Below, one piece after another: positions 8,733 through 16,665 of a stretch of 44,917 nt of DNA. Under the pieces are notes generated by a model that had not been told where the DNA came from, did no database searches, and worked only from the letters and a program-made list of their open reading frames with translations. A program made the translations under genes and the position numbers. Location: positions 1 to 44,917 of the forward strand of contig CAZPXH010000018.1 in NCBI GenBank assembly GCA_964591085.1, read 5' to 3'. The first letter of the stretch is position 1. Each line of letters opens with the position of its first letter. The stretch comes from CAZPXH01 sp964591085. GTDB lineage: Bacteria; Spirochaetota; Spirochaetia; DSM-27196; CAZPXH01.

Positions 8733-9470
8733 TTATGCGCCGCGGTCAAGCTTGGCGCGGAAGCGGCGGAACACCAGGACGGTGAGCGCAGCCTGGTAGA
8801 TAAAGCCAATGCCGGCCAGCGCCCAGACCGGCAATACGGCATCTGCGGCACCAGTCGCCTGGGCGAAGGCCATTACCGGCCAGTACAGCGGAACAATGCC
8901 CATAAACAAATGCCACGGCGCGGGGATGAAAATGGCAATCACCGGAATCAGGAGCAGGAAGGCCGTGCCCTTGACCACTGCAAAGCCAGCAACCTTGTTG
9001 TTGGCCAGAAGGTTGATAAACAGTGCAAACAGGGGGCCAATGGGCGCCGCGCTGATTCCCACCAGGATGAGGTCCAGAGGCGCAAGGGAGCTAAGGCCCA
9101 TCACCGGAACCATGAGGATGAGCAGCAGCATTCCAAAGACGGTGGTCGTTGCAACCCGGAATCCGACGAAGGTGGCAAGCGGCATTGGCGAGGTGCGCAC
9201 GGCAACAAGAACGTCGTCATCGCGCTCGTCCAACAGCATGAAGGCCTGCATGATCCCGAAGATGTAGGGCATGATCAGCGCAACAAGCACCACAAACACC
9301 GGGTAGTAGGGCAGCAGATCAAATCCGGGCATCAGCGCGTTCCCAAGCGCGGGTATCCCAAAGCGGGCTCCAAGCGCAAGCAGTGGCGGGAAGAAGAGCA
9401 TCATCATCAGCAGTGGATCCCGGACAAAGTTGCGCGCGTCGTTGAGCGCAAGCGCAATCACTCGCTTCAT
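8733..9470 (-). CDS. ABC-2 type transporter permease
   Basis: A 245-residue integral membrane protein with six predicted helices and the ABC-2 signature LLDERDDDVLVAVRTSPM between helices 2 and 3, typical of NatB/DrrB-like exporter permeases. The start at 9470 overlaps the stop of the upstream permease by 4 bp (ATGA), and the N-terminus MKRVIALALNDARNFVRDP is family-like. A longer frame extending upstream is antisense-like sequence within the neighbouring gene and was rejected. It forms an exporter with the next two genes. Confidence 0.8.
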   Translation of the reverse strand: MKRVIALALNDARNFVRDPLLMMMLFFPPLLALGARFGIPALGNALMPGFDLLPYYPVFVVLVALIMPYIFGIMQAFMLLDERDDDVLVAVRTSPMPLATFVGFRVATTTVFGMLLLILMVPVMGLSSLAPLDLILVGISAAPIGPLFALFINLLANNKVAGFAVVKGTAFLLLIPVIAIFIPAPWHLFMGIVPLYWPVMAFAQATGAADAVLPVWALAGIGFIYQAALTVLVFRRFRAKLDRGA

Positions 9471-10195
9471 GATTGATCTCCTTTGGGGTGTACCAGGTGT
9501 TTCTGGAAGCTGCGCCCGGCAATTCGCCCGAGCAAATAGATCCACGCGCTGAGGTAGATGAGGTTGAACAGGATCTCCCACCCGGGGGTTGGCGTGATCA
9601 CGGCGCGGGCAAGGTTGAGGACGGACCAGGTGGGATGCGCAAAGAACAGATAGCGCACCCAGCCGGGGCTGAAGGTCACAAAGAGCTCCACGATTGGAAT
9701 GGCCATCAGCGTGAGCCAGGGCACGGTGCCCGCCAGAAAATGATTGAAGCTGCGCGCCGGCGCAACCGCAATGAAACCGACGTAGTTGAATAACATGCAC
9801 CCACTAATGACAGATCCCAACAGCGGCAATACCCGTACCGGCACCCCGCGAGGAACCGCTGTTGTCCCAACAATCAGTATCGCGGCAATTGCCAGGAACA
9901 CCGTGAGACTAAGCACTTTTGACAGGAGGTACTCCGTGCGCGTCAGCGGCGTGGCAACCACAGCCTTGATTGAGTTCTCTGCCTTCTCAAGGAGAATCAT
10001 CGCGCCCATGAAGAAGAATCCCGTGACGGCCAGGTCACTGAAAATGATGGTCGGCACCGCAAGTGCAAGCGCCTGCTGGGGCAGGAGCCAGAGGAGCAGG
10101 ATCCACACCGAGGTAAACACAGCCCCAGCGATATAAATGCCGTACCCGAGCTGCATTCGAACATCCCAGGCGAGCGTCCTGGTCAGCCTGCTCAC
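9467..10195 (-). CDS. ABC-2 type transporter permease
   Basis: A 242-residue membrane protein with six predicted hydrophobic segments. The stretch LLEKAENSIKAVVATPLTRTEYLLSKVLS is the conserved cytoplasmic loop of ABC-2 permeases. It pairs with the downstream permease to make a heterodimeric membrane domain. It overlaps both neighbours by 4 bp (ATGA at each end), so the three exporter genes are translated as a coupled unit. Confidence 0.8.
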   Translation of the reverse strand: MSRLTRTLAWDVRMQLGYGIYIAGAVFTSVWILLLWLLPQQALALAVPTIIFSDLAVTGFFFMGAMILLEKAENSIKAVVATPLTRTEYLLSKVLSLTVFLAIAAILIVGTTAVPRGVPVRVLPLLGSVISGCMLFNYVGFIAVAPARSFNHFLAGTVPWLTLMAIPIVELFVTFSPGWVRYLFFAHPTWSVLNLARAVITPTPGWEILFNLIYLSAWIYLLGRIAGRSFQKHLVHPKGDQS

Positions 10196-11046
10196 GAAAG
10201 CCCCCGGCCGGTCACGGCAACAAAGACGTCTTCCAGCGTGGTCTCCTGGCTGTGGATTGTCTCCACCGCTGACTCCCTAAGGAGGCCGAGAAACTCACGA
10301 TTGTCTGCAAGGTTCTCCATGGTGAACTCTCGCTGCGCCAACGTGCCGTTTTCGCGGTACTCTACGCGGACAACACGGCGGCCATGCTCCAGCTTGAGTT
10401 CCCGCGGCGAGGCGCTTGCGGCTATTCGCCCGTCCACAATAAAGGCAACACGGTCACACAGCTCATCCGCATCGTGCATGTTGTGGGTCGTCAGAAACAC
10501 TGTGGTTCCAGCATCCCTGCGGGCGCGGATCAGGTCTTTCAGCACGCGTGCATTGACCGGGTCCAGGCCGGACGTTGGCTCATCCAGAAACAGCAACCTG
10601 GGTCGGCCGAGCACGGCGCGGCAGAAGGAGAGACGCATCTTCATTCCCTTGGAGTAGCGCCCAACCTGAACGTCAGCGTGGTGCAGCAGGCCAACCTGTT
10701 CCAGCAGCTCCGCCGGGTCCTCCGTTGGCCCACTGTACAGAGACGCAAAGAACTCCAGGTTCTGTCGGGCCGTCAGCTTTGAGTAGTGATTCGGCAGCTC
10801 AAAGCCGATTCCCACTCGCTCAAAGTACTCCTGCCCGTAGGAAGAAAGCGGTTGTCCGAAGACGCTGACATCCCCGGCATAGCCGGAAAGCAGGCGAATG
10901 AGGATGGACTGGGTGGTGGTCTTCCCGGCTCCGCTTGGGCCGAGAAACCCAAAGATTTCACCTTCGGCGATGCTGAAGCTGATGCCATCAACCGCCGGGC
11001 GATTCCCCGTTGGATACTGGTAGACGAGGTCACGGACACTGAGCAC
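10192..11046 (-). CDS. ABC transporter ATP-binding protein
   Basis: The 284-residue ATPase of the exporter. It has Walker A GPSGAGKTT, a degenerate signature YSKGMKMRLS in place of LSGGQ, Walker B LLFLDEPTSGLDP and an H-loop THNMHDADE, followed by a short C-terminal domain like those of CcmA/NatA-type subunits. The start is set at GTG 11046 because a strong Shine-Dalgarno (AGGAGGAG) sits three or four bases upstream; an ATG 16 codons further up lies beyond the promoter/operator and is unlikely. The promoter is covered by a 20-bp palindrome, so repression by a dimeric regulator is expected. No matching regulator gene is in the window. Confidence 0.85.
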   Translation of the reverse strand: MLSVRDLVYQYPTGNRPAVDGISFSIAEGEIFGFLGPSGAGKTTTQSILIRLLSGYAGDVSVFGQPLSSYGQEYFERVGIGFELPNHYSKLTARQNLEFFASLYSGPTEDPAELLEQVGLLHHADVQVGRYSKGMKMRLSFCRAVLGRPRLLFLDEPTSGLDPVNARVLKDLIRARRDAGTTVFLTTHNMHDADELCDRVAFIVDGRIAASASPRELKLEHGRRVVRVEYRENGTLAQREFTMENLADNREFLGLLRESAVETIHSQETTLEDVFVAVTGRGLS

Positions 11047-11056
11047 TCGCTCCTCC

Positions 11057-11076
11057 TGTACTACTACAGTAGTACA
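11057..11076. promoter_or_regulatory. 20-bp palindromic operator of the ABC exporter
   Basis: TGTACTACTACAGTAGTACA is a perfect 9+2+9 inverted repeat just upstream of the exporter Shine-Dalgarno. It covers the predicted -10 box (TACTGT, - strand, 11066-11071). Such placement predicts repression. Palindromes of this kind are bound by GntR-type (YtrA-like) repressors of ABC exporter operons in other bacteria, but the regulator class here is a guess. Confidence 0.65.
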
Positions 11077-11094
11077 ATATGACCGGGTGGTCAA
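11066..11094 (-). promoter_or_regulatory. Candidate sigma-70 promoter of the ABC exporter
   Basis: On the - strand, -35 TTGACC (11089-11094) and -10 TACTGT (11066-11071) are separated by 17 bp. The -35 lies at the stop of the upstream hemolysin III gene, and the -10 lies inside the operator palindrome. Confidence 0.5.
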
Positions 11095-11097
11095 TGA

Positions 11098-11781
11098 CTA
11101 CGCGAGGTGGAGTCCGTACCCGAAAAAGAACATCACGCTGCCGGCAATCACAAAGAGATGCCAGATTACGTGGTTGAACGGCAGCCGCTTCCACGCGTAG
11201 AAGAGGACACCCAGCGTGTAAAGGCCTCCGCCAACCAGGGTCCACGCGGCAAATGCGGGGCTGGTTGCGGTAACCATGGGCCGGAACGCAAACACAATAA
11301 GCCAACCCATTGGCAGGTACATCAGGTCTGTGTAGTTGGCGTACCTGGCCGGTAGTAGCGTCTTCACAAGGATGCCGATGATCGCGAGGGCCCAGATGAT
11401 TCCAAACACCAGCCAGCCCACCTGTCCGCGCATGGCAATGAGGGTTACGGGGGTGTATGTCCCGGCAATCAGCACAAAGACGAAGGCCTGATCTATCGCG
11501 CGGAGCGCCGCCCGGATCCGGGGTAGAACCGCAAAGCTGTGCATGAGAGCGGAGGAGAGAAAGAGCAGGATGGTGCTGGCGCCGTAGATACTGAAGCCGA
11601 TGTACTTCCACGGGGAGGGATCCCGATGGGTCATGGCTATGAGCACTGACAGCCCCGCGATTGCCAGCCCCGCACCAACCGCGTGGGTGAGGCTGTTGAA
11701 GATTTCTTCAATCGCATTTCCGGACTCGTAGTTGACCTCCGAGGGCTTCACCTCGGCGGGGAGACGGACCTTGTCACTCAT
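11098..11781 (-). CDS. Hemolysin III/PAQR-family membrane protein, copy 1
   Basis: A 227-residue membrane protein of the HlyIII/PAQR family with seven predicted helices. Conserved elements are NSLTHAVGA in helix 1, SALMHS (first metal-binding His), the Asp in AIDQAFVFVLIAGTYTP, and NHVIWHLFVIAGS, whose two His complete the likely Zn site known from PAQR structures. The bacterial function is unsettled; hydrolase or membrane-homeostasis roles have been proposed. It begins 10 bp after the ZIP metal transporter gene and is probably co-transcribed with it. A paralogue lies on the other side of ZIP. Confidence 0.85.
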   Translation of the reverse strand: MSDKVRLPAEVKPSEVNYESGNAIEEIFNSLTHAVGAGLAIAGLSVLIAMTHRDPSPWKYIGFSIYGASTILLFLSSALMHSFAVLPRIRAALRAIDQAFVFVLIAGTYTPVTLIAMRGQVGWLVFGIIWALAIIGILVKTLLPARYANYTDLMYLPMGWLIVFAFRPMVTATSPAFAAWTLVGGGLYTLGVLFYAWKRLPFNHVIWHLFVIAGSVMFFFGYGLHLA

Positions 11782-11791
11782 GGTTCTAGCT

Positions 11792-12541
11792 TCAGCCTAC
11801 CAGCACCTGGAAGGCTGTCATAGCGGCAACCGCGAATACCAGCGCGGTTGCCACGTGTTCCTTGGGCGCGGATTCCAGCGCCTCCGGCAGCAACTCGGAA
11901 GCGATCATCCAAATCATTGCCCCTGCAGCAAGCCCAAGCCCCACCGGCAGGAACGGCTGGAAAGCCACCACAAACAGGAAGGCAGGAACCGCAACCAGCG
12001 GCTGCGGGAGGCTTGAGAAGATGCTCCAGAGAACCGCACCGATCGGCTTCACGCCCTTTGGGACCAGGACCAGGCTGATCGCCAGCCCCTCCGGGATATT
12101 GTGAACCGCAATCGCCAGGCTTATGAAGGTGCCAAAGTCCTGGCCTCCGCCGAAGGAGACACCAACGCCTACGCCTTCTGCAAACGAGTGCAGGGTCATG
12201 ACGCCAACAATCATCAGGGCCTTCCGCGCATCCGCCCCGTGCAGCTCACCAATGTCCAGGTCCGGACGCCGGGAGAGGATGCTCTGAGTCAGTGCGATGA
12301 GGACCATGCCAGCAAGCATTCCCAGAATCGTCCGGGGCATGGAGAGGTTCAGGCCCTCGTAGATGAGGTTGAAGCTGGCTGCGGCCATGATGCCGGAGGC
12401 AAACGCCCCGGCAAGCCCGTGGACCCGTGGACTGAGTTCCCTGCGAAAGAAAAATGGGATGGCGCCGAGCCCTGTGCTGACCGCGGTGAGACTTGCGTAC
12501 AGGAAGACCACCAGGATTGAGGGGAGCGTGATCGCGTCCAT
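11792..12541 (-). CDS. ZIP-family divalent metal transporter
   Basis: A 249-residue transporter with eight predicted helices. The paired metal-site motifs HSFAEGVGVG (helix 4) and HNIPEGLAIS (helix 5) are those of ZIP proteins, which import Zn, Fe or Mn. Length and layout fit the bacterial ZupT/GufA-like branch. The ATG at 12541 follows an AT-rich upstream stretch with a possible promoter. It is flanked on the same strand by two hemolysin III-like genes whose family also binds Zn, so the trio may act in metal homeostasis. Substrate preference cannot be read. Confidence 0.85.
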   Translation of the reverse strand: MDAITLPSILVVFLYASLTAVSTGLGAIPFFFRRELSPRVHGLAGAFASGIMAAASFNLIYEGLNLSMPRTILGMLAGMVLIALTQSILSRRPDLDIGELHGADARKALMIVGVMTLHSFAEGVGVGVSFGGGQDFGTFISLAIAVHNIPEGLAISLVLVPKGVKPIGAVLWSIFSSLPQPLVAVPAFLFVVAFQPFLPVGLGLAAGAMIWMIASELLPEALESAPKEHVATALVFAVAAMTAFQVLVG

Positions 12542-12564
12542 GTCGCGGCCAAGCTACACGAACG

Positions 12565-12593
12565 ACGCTAGACTGGCAAGTAAATCAAAACAA
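12565..12593 (-). promoter_or_regulatory. Candidate promoter of the ZIP gene
   Basis: On the - strand, TTGTTT (12588-12593) and TAGCGT (12565-12570) are 17 bp apart in a locally AT-rich stretch before the ZIP ATG. Both boxes are mediocre. Confidence 0.3.
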
Positions 12594-12616
12594 TTCTGAA
12601 AACAGAACCAGAACGA

Positions 12617-12631
12617 TTAAGGGTAGCCTAA
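12617..12631. promoter_or_regulatory. Possible DtxR/MntR-like metal box upstream of ZIP
   Basis: TTAAGGGTAGCCTAA resembles the core of DtxR-family operators (AGGTTAGSCTAACCT; about eleven of fifteen positions by eye). It lies about 25 bp upstream of the predicted -35, which is not the usual repressor position. The match to metal transport makes it worth noting, but the evidence is weak. Confidence 0.25.
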
Positions 12632-12733
12632 GTCGGTGGTGCGTATGTTGCAGCACTGCCTGTCAGCCCAATGCGAGCCCGAAGCCGGGTAGTCGGGCGC
12701 CTTGCTCCCCGACGGAATGAGGAACCGCCTGCT

Positions 12734-13411
12734 TCAGAGCGCCTGGGTTACGTAGCCCACAAAGAAGCATGCGCTTCCAGCCAGCACAAAGAAGTGCCAG
12801 ATCAGGTGGTTGAATGGCAGGCGCCGCCACGCGTAGAAGGCAACACCCACGGAGTAGCTGAGGCCGCCGGCGACCGCCCAGGCAAGGAATGCCGGAGTGG
12901 CCGTGCGGATCAGGGGGCCGAAGGCGACCAGGATCAGCCAGCCCATGGGGATGTACAACAGGTCAGAGAGGAAATGTTCCCTCGGAAGTATCCAGGACTT
13001 CACCGCAATACCTGCAAGCGCCAGCCCCCAGATTATGGTGAGGATTGTCCAGCCCCACGGCCCCCGGAGGAGCGTGAGACTAATCGGAGTATAGGTACCG
13101 GCGATGAGAACGTAGATTGAGGCAAAGTCCAGGCGGCCGAGGACTGCGCGGAGCCGCGGATAGGGAGTGAATCCGTGCATCAACGCGGAGGACAGATAGA
13201 GGAGAATCTGTGAGAGCCCATAGACAGTGTAACCAACCCACTCGCCGGGATCCGGATCACGGGCCACCCTTATCAGCATCACTATCATCGCGGCAATGGA
13301 TAGGCCCGCGCCAATTGCGTGGGTGATGCTGTTGAGAACCTCCTCTGCCTCCCACACACTTGGGCTCCGCGGGGCTGACCTCTGGGTTTCTGGTGCTCTG
13401 GTCTCGCTCAT
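12734..13411 (-). CDS. Hemolysin III/PAQR-family membrane protein, copy 2
   Basis: A 225-residue paralogue of the copy at 11098-11781, sharing the core NSITHAIGAGLSIA, SALMHG, LDFASIYVLIAGTYTPISL and LPFNHLIWHFFVLAGS, so the predicted metal ligands are all kept. The ATG at 13411 is preferred over one seven codons upstream because AGAGGA lies eight bases before it. The hydrophilic N-terminus is rich in Ser, Pro and Arg and unlike copy 1. A GC-rich stem without a T-run follows the stop. It precedes ZIP with a 192-bp gap that holds the ZIP promoter candidates. Confidence 0.85.
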   Translation of the reverse strand: MSETRAPETQRSAPRSPSVWEAEEVLNSITHAIGAGLSIAAMIVMLIRVARDPDPGEWVGYTVYGLSQILLYLSSALMHGFTPYPRLRAVLGRLDFASIYVLIAGTYTPISLTLLRGPWGWTILTIIWGLALAGIAVKSWILPREHFLSDLLYIPMGWLILVAFGPLIRTATPAFLAWAVAGGLSYSVGVAFYAWRRLPFNHLIWHFFVLAGSACFFVGYVTQAL

Positions 13412-13507
13412 CTCGTTGTTCCTCTGTTCCATACACGGGACGCGGCTGTTGCGTCACTACCTTTGAATTTTTGCGTCCGTGTTCCTCTTTGCGCACACCT
13501 CCAGCTG

Positions 13508-13611
13508 TTCCAGCTCTTCGCCGGGCGATCCAGATCATCGGGATTCTGGCGTTCCCCGCAACCTTCTTCTACTTCTGGCCCTGCGTTTCCATGCAGGGCG
13601 CCGGCCGATGA
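13508..13611 (+). pseudogene. Possible remnant of a 4Fe-4S membrane protein N-terminus
   Basis: Within the divergent gap of about 250 bp between hemolysin III copy 2 and the antiporter, the + strand encodes a short hydrophobic run starting LRRAIQIIGILAF and ending FYFWPCVSMQGAGR before a stop. It resembles the first transmembrane segment of NapH/CcoG-like 4Fe-4S proteins (pattern RRxxQ...FPxTFxYFSP). No cysteine clusters follow. It may be a truncated remnant or chance; no promoter was recognised in the gap. Confidence 0.25.
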
Positions 13612-13659
13612 CTCTGCTTGGCCTGCGTGGCCGAAATCTGGCACAGTCCGGGCACCGCC

Positions 13660-15867
13660 ATGATGCAGCGTACCCACGGCGAGCGGCGGACTCCTCAACG
13701 CAGCCCCGGCCCCCGTCTTACTGCAGTCCTGCTCTTCCTGGTGCTGTCCGCGGCCCGCGCGTGGGCCGCTGACGAATTCCAGGACCTTGCGGCTACACAC
13801 GAGATCACCCGGCTGCTTTTCCAGCTTGGCGGAATTGTGCTGGCCGCAAAGCTTGGCGGCGCGCTGGCGCGGTGGTTGGGCCTTCCGGAGCTGCTGGGTG
13901 AGGTGAGCATTGGCTTGGCACTGGGACCCTACGCCCTGGGCAGCCTCCCGATTCCCGCCTTTCCGGACGGGCTCATCCCGCTTGCTGAGGGTGCATTTCC
14001 GGTTGCCCTGCAGCTCTACGGGTTTGCTGCGGTAGGCGCTGTGATCCACGTGCTGCAGGTTGGGCTTGAATCAGATCCCTCGGCATTCGGGCATCGGCGC
14101 CGGATGACACTCCCCATATCCGTCGCCAGCAGCGTGCTCAGCCTTGTTGTGGGGGCCCTGGTGCCGGTGCTGTTTCTGGGATTGCCCCTGGTGGACCGCC
14201 GCACGGTGTTCTTTGCCGCCCTGTCCGTCTCCACGTCTCTTGGAATTCAGGCACGGATTCTGCACTCCCACCACAAGATTGCCTCGGCCGAAGGTGCGGC
14301 CATCGTCAGCTCCAGCCTGGTCCAGGACGGTGTGGCGATTGTTTTCCTTGCCATTGCCCTTGCGTTTGGAGGCCTGCAGCTTGGCCGGGAGGGTGATGCC
14401 GGGTTTGCATCCGTGGTGCTTCCGGTAACGCTGCTTGCGGTGCTGGTACTGGCTGGCGGCGGTTTTCTGGTGTTCCGTGGTGCTCCGCGCCTGTCCCGCT
14501 TCTTCCGCACTCGTCTAACGCCGAACCTCTATGCCGTTGTGGTGGTTGGCATGACGCTGCTGGTCTCCGCGATGTTTGAGGCCTTCGGCGTTGCCTCTAT
14601 CATTGGCGCCTACATCATCGGCATCGCCTTCTCCCGGACCGACATTGGCGATGTCCTTGCAGACAAAGCCGCACCGATCTCCGAGTTCTTTGTCCCTGTC
14701 CTCTACGTGGTGCTTGGGATGCTGGTGGACTGGCGTGTGCTGTTTGATCTCAGCGTTCTGTTGCCGGGCCTTGGCTTTGCTCTAGTTTCCGGCCTGGCCA
14801 AGGTGCTCGGGGCCGGAGCGCCTGCCCTGGCCAACGGATTTACCGGGATTGGAGCACTCCGGGTGGGGCTCGGCACCGTGTGCCGGGGAGAGGTAGCGCT
14901 GATCATCGCAAGCGTTGGACTGGCCCTTGGAGACTTTAGCGCGCAGATCTTCCAGATCATGATGGTCATGATTGTTGCCTCGGTTTGCATTGGCGCGCCG
15001 CTTCTGTCTCTTGCAATCAGAAGAACCGGCAGCGGCACCCGCGGCTCATGGGCGGAGCGCCCGGTGGAAGAAACGTCCATCACGCTGCCCAATCAGGAGC
15101 TGTCAGACCTCATCACGGATGGGCTCCTGCGCGTTGCCGAAGAAGACGGTTTCTTTGTTCACCGGATGGAGCTGGCGGGCACCGTGTATCGCCTCCGCCG
15201 GGATGAACTGTTCCTGACCGTCAACCGATCAGAGACCGCTATCAACATTCAAAGCAGCCCCGAGGACGCCGGCATTGCCAAGACCATGCTCTACGAGGTG
15301 ATCGTGCACGTCCGGGACAGGATCGCCCGAGTTGCGGATCTTGCCGTGCCAAAAGAACTCCGGCGGGATGCAGCCGGCGGTGGGAGTACGGGCCTGAACC
15401 TGGCCGTTTTTCTGTCTGAGGACGTTGCGGTTGTCCCTATTTCCGCCACAGACCGGCACGGCGCAATTGAAGAGCTAGTGGATGCTCTATCGGCAACCGG
15501 ACGCATCAGTGATCGGGCGCAGGTGCTCAAGGATGTGATGGAGCGGGAGACAACTGTCAGTACCGGGATGGAGCGCGGCCTTGCCATTCCCCACGCCCGG
15601 ACCGACGGTGTTTCCGGAAGCATTGCTGTGGCTGTTGGAGTCAGCCCCGGAGGTCTGGACTTCTCCTCTCTGGACGGTCAGCCGTCCCGTCTCATTTTTC
15701 TCATTGCTTCACCACCGCACGATCGGGCACCCCATCTCCAGCTGCTTGCGGCAATTGCAAAACAGATGCGGAACCCGGACCGGATGAAGGCCGCCGTTGC
15801 TGCGGTCAGCGGAGCGGAGCTTGTGGACGCCATTGTGGCGCCCGAACGCATGATCCAGGCCAGGTAG
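13660..15867 (+). CDS. CPA2-type cation:proton antiporter fused to PTS EIIA domain
   Basis: A 735-residue fusion. After a cleavable-looking leader (about 1-38, ending SAARAWA), a Na+/H+-exchanger-like membrane domain of about twelve helices occupies 50-455. A poorly conserved hydrophilic region (about 470-575) follows, then a PTS EIIA type-2 (fructose/nitrogen) domain (about 580-733). Its phosphorylatable His is residue 645 in GLAIPHARTDG. The N-terminal 14 codons of a longer frame lack family character, so the ATG at 13660 is used; the next ATG is adjacent. Family knowledge suggests ion exchange controlled by phosphotransfer or metabolite state. Cation identity (Na+ or K+) is unknown. Confidence 0.85.
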   Translation: MMQRTHGERRTPQRSPGPRLTAVLLFLVLSAARAWAADEFQDLAATHEITRLLFQLGGIVLAAKLGGALARWLGLPELLGEVSIGLALGPYALGSLPIPAFPDGLIPLAEGAFPVALQLYGFAAVGAVIHVLQVGLESDPSAFGHRRRMTLPISVASSVLSLVVGALVPVLFLGLPLVDRRTVFFAALSVSTSLGIQARILHSHHKIASAEGAAIVSSSLVQDGVAIVFLAIALAFGGLQLGREGDAGFASVVLPVTLLAVLVLAGGGFLVFRGAPRLSRFFRTRLTPNLYAVVVVGMTLLVSAMFEAFGVASIIGAYIIGIAFSRTDIGDVLADKAAPISEFFVPVLYVVLGMLVDWRVLFDLSVLLPGLGFALVSGLAKVLGAGAPALANGFTGIGALRVGLGTVCRGEVALIIASVGLALGDFSAQIFQIMMVMIVASVCIGAPLLSLAIRRTGSGTRGSWAERPVEETSITLPNQELSDLITDGLLRVAEEDGFFVHRMELAGTVYRLRRDELFLTVNRSETAINIQSSPEDAGIAKTMLYEVIVHVRDRIARVADLAVPKELRRDAAGGGSTGLNLAVFLSEDVAVVPISATDRHGAIEELVDALSATGRISDRAQVLKDVMERETTVSTGMERGLAIPHARTDGVSGSIAVAVGVSPGGLDFSSLDGQPSRLIFLIASPPHDRAPHLQLLAAIAKQMRNPDRMKAAVAAVSGAELVDAIVAPERMIQAR

Positions 15868-15894
15868 GCCCGCTGACCCGCTCGAGCCGCGAGG

Positions 15895-16665
15895 CTAAGC
15901 CTCCGCCCAGTCCTGGACGATCTGACGGAAACCCTGGGGGTCCTCCACCATCACCGAGTGCCCGATTCCTTCCAGTACCCGGAGCTCTGCATGTGAATAG
16001 GCGATTACGGTTCGCTCCGACATGTCCCGGGTGACGATGGTGTCCCTGCTTCCCAGCAGGACCAGCACCGGTCCGGCAAAGCTCCCGAGCGCGTTGCTGA
16101 AGTTGATTCGCGCAAGTGCCCGCGCGTTTCCGGCAAAGGCCATCGGGTTCATCAACAGCGCCTCGTCAGTGAGGCGGTCCAGGAAGCGCTCGTCCTTCAT
16201 TCCGGGGGTAACCGCAGCCAGTCCACGGCGGAGCAGGTCCCGGCTGGTCTTGTACAGCTCTATCGCCTCGTAGTGCTCCTCGGGGGTTACCAGACCGTCC
16301 GGGGCGGATGCGTCCACCAACAGGAGCCGGGAGACAAGCTCCGGATTCCGGCTGACCAGCGAGTGGGCTACAGCCCCGCCCAGCGAGTGTGCCACCAGCG
16401 GAACGGGAGCAAGACCCATCTCCCGGATGAAGCCGGCTACGTAGTCCGCGTAGCGGTCAATGTCTGCTTCCGGGATGTGACCCGAATGCCCGAAGTTTGG
16501 CATGTCCGGAGCAACGGTGCGGAATCCGGGGATTACCATCACCCGCTCGTACCAGAGGCTGGAGCCCGTGTTTCCGTGAAGGTAGAGGATGGCAGGCGCC
16601 TCCGCGGGCCCCGCTTCCCGATAGAAGATCTCCACCCCGTCAACAGTGACGCGCTTGCCCTGCAT
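15895..16665 (-). other. Internal in-frame start: separate alpha/beta hydrolase product
   Basis: Within the LivM-hydrolase frame, ATG at 16663-16665 is preceded by AGGAGGTGG (16672-16680), with nine bases between AGGAGG and the ATG. The Shine-Dalgarno bases themselves encode Arg-Arg-Trp of the fusion. Initiation here would give a free 256-residue hydrolase, a normal full length for the family, starting exactly at the domain boundary. Both a fusion and a free hydrolase may therefore be made. Confidence 0.6.

Noticed and set aside
8733..9800. Longer permease frame from 9800
   Set aside because: The extension lies entirely within the upstream permease gene in another frame. The ATGA overlap at 9467-9470 gives the expected start.
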